Assembly: GCF_030445035.2 (NCBI RefSeq)
Contig: NC_080702.1
Span: 16,252,029-16,316,028 of the forward strand
Direction of reading: 5' to 3'
From: Dasypus novemcinctus
Lineage: Eukaryota > Chordata > Mammalia > Cingulata > Dasypodidae
DNA: 64,000 nucleotides
Under the pieces are notes generated by a model that was not told where the DNA came from, made no database searches, and saw only the letters and a list, made by a program, of their open reading frames with translations. The position numbers were made by a program, and so were the translations under genes. Positions 34,410 to 45,055 of the stretch are shown here, one piece after another. Numbering within the stretch: the stretch's first letter is position 1; every line of letters begins with the position of its first letter.

Positions 34410-36831
34410 TCATATCAGCGAGGTCATGTAGTATTTGTTCCTCAATGCCTGGCTTGATTCACTCAACATAAGGTCCTCAAGATTCATCCATGTTATTACA
34501 TGTGTTTGTATTGAATTCATTCTTAGAGCTGAGTAGTATTCCATTGTATGTCTATACCACATTTTATTTATCCATTCACCAGTTGATGGGCATTTGGGTG
34601 GATTCCAACTTTTGGCAATTGCGAATAACACAGCTATGAACATTGGTGTGCATATATCAGTTTGTGTCCTTGTTTCCAGTGCTTCTGGTATAATCCCAGC
34701 AATGGGATTGCTGGGTCATATGGCAAATCTATAGTTAGTTTTTTGAGAAACTGCTAAACTCTCCTCCAGAATGGCTGGATCCTCCTGCATTCCCACCAGC
34801 ACTGGATGAATGTTCCCATTTCTCCACATTCTCTCCAACACTAGTAGCGTTCTGTTTTTTTTGCTGCTTGTGTATTGGGTATGAAGTTCATGAAGCCATT
34901 TCCTATTACAAGGTCCTGTAGATGCTTCCCTACATTGTTTTCCAAGGTCTTTATGGTCTTGGTTTTTCTATTTAAGTCTGTGATCCATCTTGCATTGATT
35001 TTTGTGTACAGTGTGAGATGTTAATCCTCTTTCATTCTTTTGCACATGGATATCCAGTTGTCCAAGCACCATTTGTTGCCGAGGCCATTCTCTCCCAGTC
35101 TAGTGTGTTTGATGGCCTTGTCAAATACCATATGACTGTATATGTGAGGATGTATATCAGAACTCTCAATTTGGTTCCATTGGTCAGTGTGTCTATCCTT
35201 GTGCCAATACTATGCCATTTATAGTACTGTTGCCTCGTAGTGTGTTTTGAAGTCAGGTAGTGTTATTCCTCCAATTTCATTTTTCTTTTTCAATATGTCT
35301 TTGGCTATTCGGGGCCTCTTTCCTTCCCAGTTAAATTTCATAGTTAGTTTTTCTGGTTCATTAAAAAATGCTGTGTTGGTTTTTATTGGGATTGCATTGA
35401 ATGTGTAGATGAGTTTTGGTAGGATAGACGTCTTAATAATATTTAGTCTTTGTATCCATGAACAGGGAATATTTTTCCATGTATTTCAGTGTTCTTTGAT
35501 TTCCTTAAACAGTGTTGTGTAGTTTTTTGTGTATAAGTCTTTCACATCTTTAGTTAAATTTATTCCTATGTATTTGATTTTTTAAATTTACTATTGTAAA
35601 TCATATTTGTTTCTTGATTTCCCCCACGTATTGGTCATTATTTTTGTACAGAAATGCTATTGATTTTTGCACATTAATCTTGTAACCTGCGACTTTACTG
35701 AGGTAATTTATAAGTTCTAGAAGCTTTCTTGTAGCCTTCTCAGGGTTTTCTATGTATAGGATCATGTTGTCTGCAAATAGTGAAATTTTGACTTCTTCCT
35801 TTCCAATTTGGATGCCTTTTAATGTCTGGTTCTTGCCTCAGTGCTCTAGCAAGTACTTCTATCACAATGGCAAATAGAAGGGGTGATAGTGGACATCCTT
35901 GTCTTGTTCCTGATCTTAGAGGGAAAGATTTTAGGATTTCACCATTGTAAATGATGTTAGCTGTGTGTTTTTCATATATAACCTTTATCATGTTCAGAAA
36001 GTTTCTATTCCTATCTTTTGCAGTGTTTTTTATCAAGAAAGGGTGCTGTATTTTGTCAAATGCTTTTGCTGCATCTATAGATATGATCACGTGATTTTTT
36101 TCCTTCAATCTGTTTACATGGTGTATTACATTAATTGATTTTCTTATGTTGAACCATCCTCCCACACCACTTGGCCATGGTGTATAATTTGTTTAATGTG
36201 TTGTTGAATATGATTAGCAAGTATTTTGTTGAGGATTTTTGCATAGGTTCATTAGAGAGATTGGTCTGTAATTTTCCTATCTTTGGCTTTGGTATTAGGG
36301 TAATGTTGGCATCATAGAATGAGTTAGGCAATTTTCCTGCTCTTTTGATATTTTGGAAGAGTTTAAGCAAGATTGGTGTTAGTTCTTTCTGGAATGTTTT
36401 GTAGAATTCACCTGTGAAGCCATCTGGCCCAGGGTTCTTCTTAGTTGGGAGGGTTTTAATGACTGATTCGATCTCTTTACTTTGATTCGTTTGTTGAGAT
36501 CATCGATTTCTTCTTTCATCATTGTAGGCAGCTAATGTGTTTCTAGGAATTTGTCCATTTCCTCTAAATTGTCCTCCTTGTTGGAATATAGTTTTTCAAA
36601 GTATCCTCTTATGATAGTCTTTATTTTTGTGGGGTCAGTTGTGATATCTCCTTTCTCATTTCTTCATTTGTATATTTGAATCTTCTCTCTTTTTTTCTTT
36701 GTTAGTCTAGCTAAGGGTTTGTCAATTTTATTGATCTTCTCAAAGAACGAGTTCTTGGTTTTGTTTATCTTTTCAAGTGCTTTCTTACTTTCTATTTTAT
36801 TTAGTTCTGCTCTTTCTTTCTTTCTTTCTTC

Positions 36832-36862
<31 letters not shown>

Positions 36863-37947
36863 TCCTTCCTTCCTTCCTTCCTTCCTTCCTTCCTTCCTTC
36901 CTTCCTTCCTTCCTTCCTTTCTTCCTTCCTTCCTTTCTTTCCTTTCTTTCTTCCGGGTTGCTTTGTTGTTTTTTTACTAATTCCTCCAAGTGTGCAGTTA
37001 GTTTTCAATTTTAGCTCTTTCTTCTTTTTTGATGCATGATTTTATGGTTATAAATTTCCCTCTCAGTACTGCTTTTGCTGCATCCCATAAGTTTTGGTAT
37101 GTTGTTTTATCATTTTCATTAATTTTAAGGTAGTTATTAATTTCTTTTGAGATTTCCTCCTTGACCTACTGTTTTTCTAAGAGTGTGTGCTGTTTAATTT
37201 CCACATCTTGTTGTGCAATCTGGGCCTCTGGCCCTTGCAGATTTCCAGCTTCACTCCACTCCACTGTAGTCAGAGAAATTATTTGCATGATTTCTATCTT
37301 TCTGAATTCATTGAGTCTTTCTTTGTGGCCTAGCATATGGCCTATATTTGAGAATGATCTTTGAGAATGATCCAGGATATACATGGGTGTATTTGGGTGT
37401 AATGTTCTGTATATGTGTATTAGGTCCAGCTTCTCTAATATATTGTTCAAAGTCTTTGTTTCTTTATTGATTCTCTTTTGAGAGGTTCTGTCCAAAGTTG
37501 ATAGTAGTGTATTAAAGTCCCCCACTATAACTGTAGAGGCATCTACCTTTTCACTTAGTTTTTCCATTGTTTGCCTCACATATTTGGAGGTGCCCTTGTT
37601 AGGAGCATAAATGTTTATGATTGTTCATTCTTGAAAGAATATCCCTTTCACTAATATGTAGTGTCCATCTTTTCTCTCACAATTGTTTTGCCTTTAAAGT
37701 CTATTTTGTCTGCTATTAATATAGCTACTCCTGCCCTTTTTTGGTTATTGTTTGCTTGTAAGATAGTTTTCCAGCCATTCACTTTCAACTTCCTTGAATC
37801 CCTGGGGCTAAGATGAGTTTCTTGTAGACAACATATAGATGGGTCATATTTCCTTATCCAATCTTCCAATCTGTGTCTCTTAACAGGTGAGTTTAATCCA
37901 TTGACATTTAGCGTTATTACTTTCAAGGAATTACTTATATTAGCCAT
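34410..37947 (-). pseudogene. L1 ORF2 pseudogene with microsatellite insertion
   Basis: It begins MANISNS at 37,947. The endonuclease piece 37,651-37,947 keeps N-V-N-G and the Q-E-T-H motif, and the next piece (37,166-37,579) keeps G-D-F-N-T. The RT piece 35,740-36,165 keeps [10 protein letters not shown] and R-Q-G-C-P-L-S-P. The active-site box at 35,766-35,777 reads F-A-D-N, so the second catalytic Asp is Asn. Between endonuclease and RT a (TTCC/TTTC)n tract has expanded. The C-terminal piece runs past the stop position used in the other copy (M-E-Y-Y-S-A-L continues to 34,410). Frames are broken several times, so it is inactive. Confidence 0.92.
36812..36955. repeat. (TTTC)n/(TTCC)n microsatellite within L1 ORF2
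   Basis: About 144 bp of TTTC and TTCC units, the longest uniform run being TTCC. On the minus strand it reads AAGG/AAAG and encodes Lys/Glu/Arg repeats in an open frame at 36,664-37,008. In the other L1 copy (near 19,340-19,440) the same place holds only A-rich aaacaaaaaac/aaaaaaataaa sequence, so this is a local expansion of an ORF2 A-rich spot. Confidence 0.92.
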
Positions 37948-38029
37948 ATTTTCTTTGGATTTGGATTTGTCTTATGTTGTTTGACTTTTTTTCTCTTTTT
38001 GTAGTTTTAGTTGTTCCTACACTCTCCTC

Positions 38030-38997
38030 CAAATCTGTGTCTCCTGTTTATTTCTTTCCTACTGCAAAACTCCCTTTAATATTTCTTGAAGGGCAGGTTT
38101 CTTGTTGGCCTATTCTCTTAGATTCTCTTTATCTGTGGATATTTTAAACTCTCCATCATTTTTGAATGCTAGCTTTGCTGGATAAAGTATTCTTGGTTGG
38201 AAATTCTTTTCTTTTAGTACCTTGACTATGTCATACCACTGCCTTCTTGTCTCCATGGTTTCAGATGAGAAATCAGCACTTAATCTTATGGGGCCTCCGT
38301 TTTACATGATGGTTCTCTTTTCTCTTGCTGCTTTTAGGATTTTCTCTTTGTCTTGAGCATTGGATAATTTGACAAGTATATGTCTTGGGGAAGGCCTGTT
38401 GGGATTTATGCTGTTTGGGGTGCATTGTGCTTCCTGGACATGGACATCCATCTCCCTCAATAGATTTGGGAAGTTTTCAGCCATTATTTCCTCCAACACT
38501 CCTTCTGTCCCCTTTCCCTTCACTTCTCCTTCTGGGATGCCTAGAATGTGTATGTTTGTGTGTTTTGCATTGTCATTCAGGTCCCTAAATCCCTGCTGGA
38601 TTTTTTCTACCTTTTTGTCAATTAATTCTACTATTTATTTGATTTCAGATGTACTCTCTTCCACATCACTAATTCTTTCCTCTGCGTCTTCAAATCTGCT
38701 ATTATTTGCTGAGAGTGTTTTTTTGATTTCTTGGATTGTGCTATTGGTCCCCATCATCTCTGTGATCTTTGTGTGCATGATCACAATTTCTTCTGTATGC
38801 TCCCCAAGTGTTTTCTTAATATGCTTAATCTCTTCCTTCACTTCATTGAATTGGTCCATGATACATGTTTTGAGAGCTTTAATTACTTGTTCGGTGTTCC
38901 ACTTCTCTTCCTGGTTTTTAGTTTGTTCATTGCATTGGGCCCTGTTTTCCTGATTATTGGTATGGTCTGTAGTTTTTTGTTGCTGTCTCGTCTTCAT
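38030..38997 (-). pseudogene. L1 ORF1 pseudogene
   Basis: It encodes the L1 RNA-binding chaperone. It opens with ATG at 38,997 (MKTRQQQKTT). The first 120 codons (38,635-38,997) are Lys/Glu/Gln-rich with regular hydrophobic spacing (IKHIKKTL, IQEIKKTL), typical of the ORF1p coiled coil, and end at a TAA directly after SEIK. The RRM/C-terminal part survives at 38,302-38,523 (P-R-H-I-L-V-K-L, D-K-E-K-I-L-K-A-A-R-E-K). The downstream end near 38,030 is poorly defined. It is non-functional because of the premature stop. Confidence 0.88.
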
Positions 38998-40744
38998 TTT
39001 ATCTTGTTGGGTTTATTCTGTTGATTATCTTCTTATTCTACCATTGGGGTTTACTTAGGTGCTTTTGTGTGTGTTAAGGCTTCTCTTTGTCACTTTTTTC
39101 TCTTATTCTATTTCCTTGTTGTTGGCTAAGTTCCCTCAAAGGAAAATATTAGGTCCAGAGAAAGCAAAAGCAGTAAGAAAAGAAAAATATAATAGTAGTA
39201 TTGATAGTGATTGTTAGCAGAAGAACCATGTGAGATCTAGGAGAATGTATATAGAACTCATGGAAGCCGTGTATAGTTAAAACAGTAAAAAAGTGGAGTA
39301 CCTATAATGAGCTATTAAACTGAATATGGGGAGCAATATACTACGAATTAAAAGGTCAGTGTTGTCAGGAGAAAGGGAAAAAGAACAATAACATAGAGAG
39401 TGAATAAATGATAGAAAACAGATTAGAGGTATTGGAGATAAAAAGTCAGAAATATTGGGGGTTAAACAGAGAGAGGTAGAATATAAGAGAAAGAAAAAAT
39501 GATTGAGAAGAGAATGATGTAAAGGAAAAGAGATAGCATTGGTAGCCACAATCAGTACACACAGAAAAGGTAAAATTGAGGATGAGGAAGCACAGCAATT
39601 AAGAAATGTTGCCTGCAGCACTAACATGAAAAAAGAAAAAGGGAAAAACAAAAGGAGAAAGAGAGAAGAAGAAAAAGCAGAGAAGAAGGGGAGAAAAAAG
39701 AAAAAAAAAAGGGTGGTAAGGGGGATAAAGAGGAAGAAAAAACAAGAAAACAGACCAAGAAAAAAGACCAGACAAGGCCCCAGGAAAAGAATCCTCTTTG
39801 CAATTGAATAAACTGCTTAGGAGTCTGACCTTCCCCCTTTCTCCCTTCCTCACTTCCTTCTCTCCCAAGGCAGCAGGAAGGCTGCGTGAGGTCTCCTGTA
39901 GCAAATTCAAATGGGTCCCTGATGAACCAACTCACCTGAGAAAACAATGACTCTTAATTTCTTGAGAGAGCACCCACCCCTTGCCAGGAACCCTAAATAT
40001 ACTATTGGAAGCCTGTAAAGCATGTCCTACTGTCCCTCTCCCTTAGGTGTGCTACAAGGGAGCTGGTTAATTTTCGGACTCCACCTTATCCCAGACAAAG
40101 TTTCCTATCCCAGAGCTTTTAGGTAAATTGGGCTTTCTCACCAGATTTGCCCCTTTTCTATTCCTAGGCTCTCCCCAGGTCAGCTAATATCTCCTCCAAA
40201 CTCAAAAAAAAAGGGGGGAGGGTTCCAGAAAATTGAACCTACACTCCTTGGCCCCTCTGCACCTCCCACCTAAACTCTCCCACTTCCAGAGTTAGTCCGT
40301 GTCCAGAGGGGTAGGGCAATGCCAGATTTCCAGGATTGCTGTGCTCAGGAAACAGAGGCTTGGGAGAATGTGGACTCGGGGTATTTAGTGTGGGCCGCGG
40401 GGGTTCAGGGAACACAGGCTTGGGGTTCACGTGTTTGGGGGACACAGGCCTTGGAAACTCCGCCCCATGACTGGCAGTTCTCAGTGAACGCCTACGGCTC
40501 TTAGCCCTAGGGGGGAGGGGTTTACCTTCCCATGGCTTCTGCGTTCAGTGTTAGAAACCCGCAGTTCTACCTTGAGCAAACACCAATTCTGCTGCAGTCT
40601 GTCCAGATTGATGTCCAGACACCTCCGGCCCTGTCGGTTCCCAAAACAGCCTGCTCTGCTAGGACTCTGTCACCACACAACCGGTATCTTGTAGGAGAGA
40701 TGATGACGGTGTACTTACTCAGAAGCCATCTTGCCCCATCTCCT
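38998..40744 (-). promoter_or_regulatory. L1 5' UTR (internal promoter region)
   Basis: About 1.75 kb, alignable with 14,571-17,334 once the solo LTR there is removed. A purine-rich stretch on the plus strand (39,380-39,790) is the same pyrimidine tract seen at 15,580-16,080. Lys-rich and Phe-rich frames there are compositional. Confidence 0.7.
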
Positions 40745-41127
40745 CTCCATCATTTTTGAATGCCAGCTTTGCTGAATAGAGTATTCATGGTTGGAAATGT
40801 TTTCTTTTAGCACCTTGACTATATCATACCACTGCCTTCTTGCCTCCATGGTTTCAGATGAGAAATCAGCACTTAATCTTATGGAACCTCCTTTGTATGT
40901 GATGGTTCTCTTTTTTCTTGCTTCCTTCCATATTTTTCTTTGTCTAGAGCATTGGATAATTTGAAGAGTATATATCTTGGGGTAGGCCTGTTGGGGTTTA
41001 TGCTGTTTGGAGTGTGTAGTGCTTTCTGGACATGTACATCCATCTCCCTGAATAAGTTTGGGAAATTTTCAGCTATTATTTCCTTCAACACTCATTCTGT
41101 CCCCTTTTCCTTTTCTTCTCCTTCTGG
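40745..41127 (-). mobile_element. L1 ORF1-region fragment
   Basis: It aligns with 38,150-38,545 (ctccatcatttttgaatgcc ... ccttttccttttcttctccttctggg) and carries an ORF1 C-terminal open piece at 40,879-41,091. It abuts the complete 5' end of the L1 at 40,744. Confidence 0.85.
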
Positions 41128-41735
41128 GATGCCTATTTGTTGAAGAGACCATTCTCTCCCAGTTGAGTGGGCTTGGTGTCCTTGTTGAAAATGAGGTGAC
41201 TATATATGCGAGGATCTGTATCAGGACTCTAAATTCACTTCCGTTGGTCAGTATGTCTATCCTTGTGACAACAGCATGCAGTTTTTAATCACTGTAGCTT
41301 TTTAGCATGTTTTATGGTCAACTAGTGTGATTCCTCTGACTGGATTTTCTCTTTTCAATATGTCTTTGGCTATTCAGTGCCTTTTGCCCTTCCAAATAAA
41401 TCCCATAGGTAGTTTTTCCAGTTTATTAAAAAATGCTGTGTTGATTTTTTTAGGGATTGTATTAAGTCTGTAGATTTGTTTGGATAGGATAGACATCTTA
41501 ATGATATTTATTCTTCCTTTCCATGAACAGGGAATATTCTTCCATTTATTTATGTCTTGATTTCCTTTAACAGTGTTCCATAGATTTCTGTTTCTAAGTC
41601 ATTTACATCTTTAGTTAAATTCATTCCTATGTATGTGATTTTTTTTAGTTACTATTTTAAATGTTATATTTTTTCTTGATTTCCTCCTCGGATTGATCAT
41701 TATTGATATACGAGTTTGATTTTTGCCAGCATGTA
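41128..41735 (-). mobile_element. L1 ORF2-region fragment, out of order
   Basis: It aligns with 35,068-35,690 (tttgttgaagagaccattctctcccag ... gattttttttagttac), the region after the RT domain. On the minus strand it lies 5' of an ORF1 fragment, the reverse of L1 order. The two are therefore different L1s joined, or a rearranged one. Confidence 0.85.
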
Positions 41736-41744
41736 GGACAGCAT

Positions 41745-42520
41745 GTGATTGGGTGCCTCATGCTTTCAGTCAAGGGTAGGGCCCCTCCCCCTTAGGGGCG
41801 TGGAGACCCTGAGCAGGCAGGACCTCATTGGCCCAGGCGCTGGTGTAGAAGCTCCGCCCCTCAAGCCCCGCCCAGTCCACGTCATGGGGGCTCTTCTAAG
41901 AGCTCATGGTGTTTGGGGAGCTCGCGGTGTTTGGGGAGCTCACGGTGTTTGGGAAGCTCGCGAGAACCTGCTGGCGTGTTCCGGGTAGGAGGACGTGTAG
42001 GCCGGCGTGGGGACTGCGGAAGCACGCGGCCCATCGCACAGGGACCCCGCCTGTGGACCCACCCCACGGTAACGGTAAGTTTGGGGACCCAACTTGGCGT
42101 CGGGGGCGGGGCGCAGGTGGGCGGGGACCCCCAGAGGCGCGGAAAAGCGGGCGAGCGAGCCTCCCCTTGCTGCGTCGAGGGGGCGCCCGCGCCGTGACCC
42201 CTAAAGTTCCTGCTGGCTGCCTGCGGGGCGCGGGGGGCGGAAAGTTGTGCGCGGCTCCCGGGTCCCGGAAAGTTGTGCGCGGCTCCCGGGTCCCGGAAAG
42301 TTGTACGGGGCGCCCGGGTTCTGCTTCCTCACGGCCTGTAGGGGACCAGGCAGGGCCGCGCCGGGTGGGGGCGCTGCTTCCGCGGGCGGCGCGGGGTGGG
42401 GGGCGCAGGGTGCAGTCGGGGGTCTCGGCCCAGCCCGACTGGCCTGCGGCGCGGGGCCCTCTGTCAGAATAAGGGTCCCGCGGCCCACGGGAAGGGCGGC
42501 CCGCTCCTCCCTCCCTCAGT
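41745..42520. promoter_or_regulatory. CpG island with possible first exon
   Basis: High G+C and dense CpG from 41,800 to 42,500, unrelated to the repeats in the window. It contains possible Sp1-type boxes (ccgcccc near 41,855, ggggcgggg near 42,100). A consensus splice donor (aacg|GTAAGT, exon end 42,074) follows a short open stretch; two overlapping ATG frames (41,906 and 41,913) cross it. Short direct repeats lie inside: a 20-bp unit (agctcrcggtgtttggggag) three times at 41,900-41,962, and a 27-bp unit (cggaaagttgtgcgcggctc) three times at 42,238-42,320. It is a likely host promoter, possibly bidirectional; the downstream gene is not identified. Confidence 0.55.
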
Positions 42521-43720
42521 CCCTCCTTTCCCCCACCATGGTCATCTTCTCCCCCACTGTCCCCCGTTCCCCCCCACGGTCCTCCTGCCCTCACCACGGT
42601 CCCTCTTGTCCTCCCCATGGCCCCTCCTGGTCCCCCACCTACTGTCGCTGCTCTCCTCCACGGTTCCTGTTCCCCTAAGGTTCCTCCTATCCTACAGGAT
42701 CCCTCCTACCCCCATGGTCTCTCCTCCCACGGACCCTCCTGCCTCCCCCAAGTTCCCTCCTCACCCCCAAGGTCCCCTCCTGCCTCCCCATGGTCTGTCC
42801 TGCCCCCCCCCCCCCCGTGATCCCTCCTGCCCTCCTAGGTCCCTCCTCTCCCCCCACTCTTCCTCCTCTCCCACCGCCATGTTCCCTCCTGCCACCCGTG
42901 CTCCCTTTAGCCTCATGTTCACTCCCACTTCCCCAGGGTCCCTCCTCACCAGCGTCCCTCCTCATCCTCAAGGTCTTTCCTGCCCCTTCAAAGTCCCTCC
43001 TCTACACCTTCCTTCCCTCCTCCCCCATAGTCCCTCCTGGGTTCCCCAGGGTCCCTCCTGCCCTCCCAAAGTCCCTCCTCCTCTCCTAAGGTCCCTCACT
43101 CCACAATTACCTTTGAACCCACCCCAAAGCCCATCCTCCTCTATGGTTCCTCCTTCCCATGATCCTTCCCACCCACACTCCTCCCCCACGGTCCCTCCTG
43201 CCCCCTACCATCTTTCCTCTCTCCCGCTGTCTCTCTTGTCCACCCATGGACCCTCTTCCCCCCCCATATCCCTTCCTGTCCCTCCACGGTCCCTCTTGCC
43301 CTTCCAAATCCCTCCTCCTCTTTGAAGGTCCGTCCCCCCATGTTATCCCTGCCCTCTCTCTCCTCCTCATTGGTCTCTCCCTCTCATGACCCCTACCCCT
43401 GTTCCCCCCATGGTCCCTCCTCCCTCCACACTCACTCCTCCCCCCTACAGTCCCTCCTCATCCCCACAGTTCCTCCTGCCCCCACCATTTTTCCTACTGC
43501 CTCCCCTTGGTCTCTCCTGCCCCCCACAGCCCTTCCTGCCACCCCATGACCGCTCCTCCACCCCTTTGGTACCTCCTCCCCTCCATGGTCCCTTTTCCCC
43601 CTCCACAGTGCCCCTTCCCTCACTGCATTCCCCAGGGTCCCCCAATGGTCCACCCCTTTGCCCCTCCCTCCGCCCTCCTGACCCTTCCACTTGCTTGGGT
43701 TCCTTCCCCTTTCAGTGGCC
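42520..43720 (+). repeat. C-rich minisatellite (gtccctcctgccccc-like units)
   Basis: About 1.2 kb of irregular tandem units with core ggtccctcct and variable C/T fill, on a strongly strand-asymmetric (C+T) background. A C-run of about 13 lies near 42,815. All long frames across it (for example 42,396-43,325, Pro/Ser-rich) follow from the repeat. Many runs of three or more C could form G-quadruplexes on the minus strand. Confidence 0.9.
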
Positions 43721-44948
43721 CCTTCCCAGTCCCTACACTTCAAATTTTCCTCTGGAGCCAGGCAGAGGCTGCTTGACTTTCTTCTCCCACCTGGGAAGGT
43801 CAGGCTCAGGGCCTGGCCTGCAGCAGCTGGCTCTTAAAGGGGTTACTGCTGAGGGGAATTGATCGCTCCCAGGGGAAGGGCTCCTGGGAAGGCCCAGGGG
43901 GAGCGTGACTGACACCTGGTGTGTGCCTGCAGGGAGCCCAGTGAATGGGGACCCCTCCCGGGAGGGGCATCTGGGTGTAGGTTTGTGTCCAGCCTGGGAG
44001 TTTTGCAGGGATCACAACAGTTTGCAACTAAAAGTGTGTATCCTTCCCCAGTGGTCTGCAGGTGTGGGCCCCTCCTCCTCTTAAGCACTTGCATTCTTTG
44101 GGTCAAAGCCCTGGTGGGTCACTTGAGCCTTTAATTATCTGTCTTTCCTGTTTTACACCTTTCTGCTCTCTGAAATTCCACAAGGCAGGTGAGGTCTGGG
44201 TTCTAGGGCCCACTCCCACTGTGTCCCCTCCTGGCTGTGGCTGCACTAGAAGCCCTGGGACAACTTCAGCCTTGGCTTCCCTCAGAGCTCCCCATGGTCC
44301 CAGGAACACTCTTTTCCTTTTGGTAGTGGTTACAGCTTTTCTTAAGTGTTTGATTTCTTGGAGTCATGCTGGGTGGAAATGGTTGGTGAACTCTTGCTAA
44401 GGTGGTAGATTGCTAGGGCTGGAGGAGGGCAGCTGGCCAGTGGGGGCCACTGGATTTGGGTGCCTGCTAGGACCCTCTGCACAGACTGGGGAAGGGCGCC
44501 TGCTGGTCAGGCCACCTGCCCGAGGCTGCTGAGGGAGCCCAGGGGTGTGCTGAGTATTTCCAGGAGCTCCAGGGAGCCTCTCCTTGGCAGGGAGGTGACT
44601 GGGTGACTTGGGGACACCATTCTTGCCCTTCTTTGTCTGCCAAGAGCAGTCACCCAACTGGCCTTAAAGGAGCCGGGCTGAAGAGGAAGCCTCTGTGTTT
44701 ACTGTTCTCAGCCTCTTAGAAGAGTTTAGGGCTGTTCTAGGGGAGCAGTTGAGGGCTGTGGAGCAGCTGCTCTTAGGACAGATGGGCTGGACCTTCTCAA
44801 CCCCCAGGCCCTTCTTTTGTCCCCTGCAATTCCCTCTGAACTTCTGCAGGTGGTTTTCACAGGGTTGCCACCCTGGAGGACTGCTGGGTGTCCCGTCACT
44901 TCCATGCAGATGACCACACTGTTCTCCTAATGCACTGTCATTCTGCAG
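43721..44948. other. Unassigned, moderately GC-rich interval
   Basis: Non-repetitive by eye. A possible acceptor (tgtgtgcctgcag) ends at 43,932, but no clear exon follows. It may be intronic. Confidence 0.45.
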
Positions 44949-45025
44949 ATCCTAAGTATGATCAGGAAGAATATAATGCTATTCTCAGTGGAAAAATCCG
45001 GGAAAGTTTTATACCAAAACCTTAG
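44949..45025 (+). CDS. Possible terminal coding exon (unidentified)
   Basis: An acceptor (ctcctaatgcactgtcattctgcag) ends at 44,948. If the upstream exon supplies one base, as the donor at 42,074 does (it ends in G in the frame opened at 41,906), codons read DPKYDQEEYNAILSGKIRES then FIPKP and TAG at 45,023-45,025. The peptide is charged and balanced and does not look like repeat DNA. I do not recognise it, and 25 codons are too few to be sure. An L1 begins 30 bp downstream and could supply the poly-A region. Joining it to 42,074 is inference. Confidence 0.35.
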
Positions 45026-45055
45026 CAATGACATTTTTGGATGAGGATTAGTAGT

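Larger units (their letters stand above)
32630..40744 (-). mobile_element. L1, complete 5' end, 3' end lost
   Basis: Read on the minus strand: 5' end at 40,744 (aggagatggggcaagatgg), 5' UTR to 38,998, ORF1 to about 38,030, ORF2 37,947-34,410, and 1.9 kb of 3' UTR to 32,630. It is colinear with the L1 at 14,571-25,097. The last 1.2 kb of the 3' UTR and the A-tail are absent, and a CpG island abuts. No TSD can be read, consistent with a later deletion. ORF fragments are longer than in the other copy, so this one may be somewhat younger. Confidence 0.92.

Noticed and set aside
36664..37039. Lys/Glu-rich and Phe/Leu/Ser-rich frames on opposite strands
   Set aside because: Both are translations of the TTTC/TTCC microsatellite within L1 ORF2.
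41896..42618. 240-codon frame on the minus strand over the CpG island
   Set aside because: Open frames in GC-rich DNA are expected. It runs across short direct repeats, and there is no recognisable domain or splice pattern.
42396..43325. 309-codon Pro/Ser/Leu-rich open frame
   Set aside because: It is a translation of the C-rich minisatellite. Other frames on both strands are equally open, and there is no domain.
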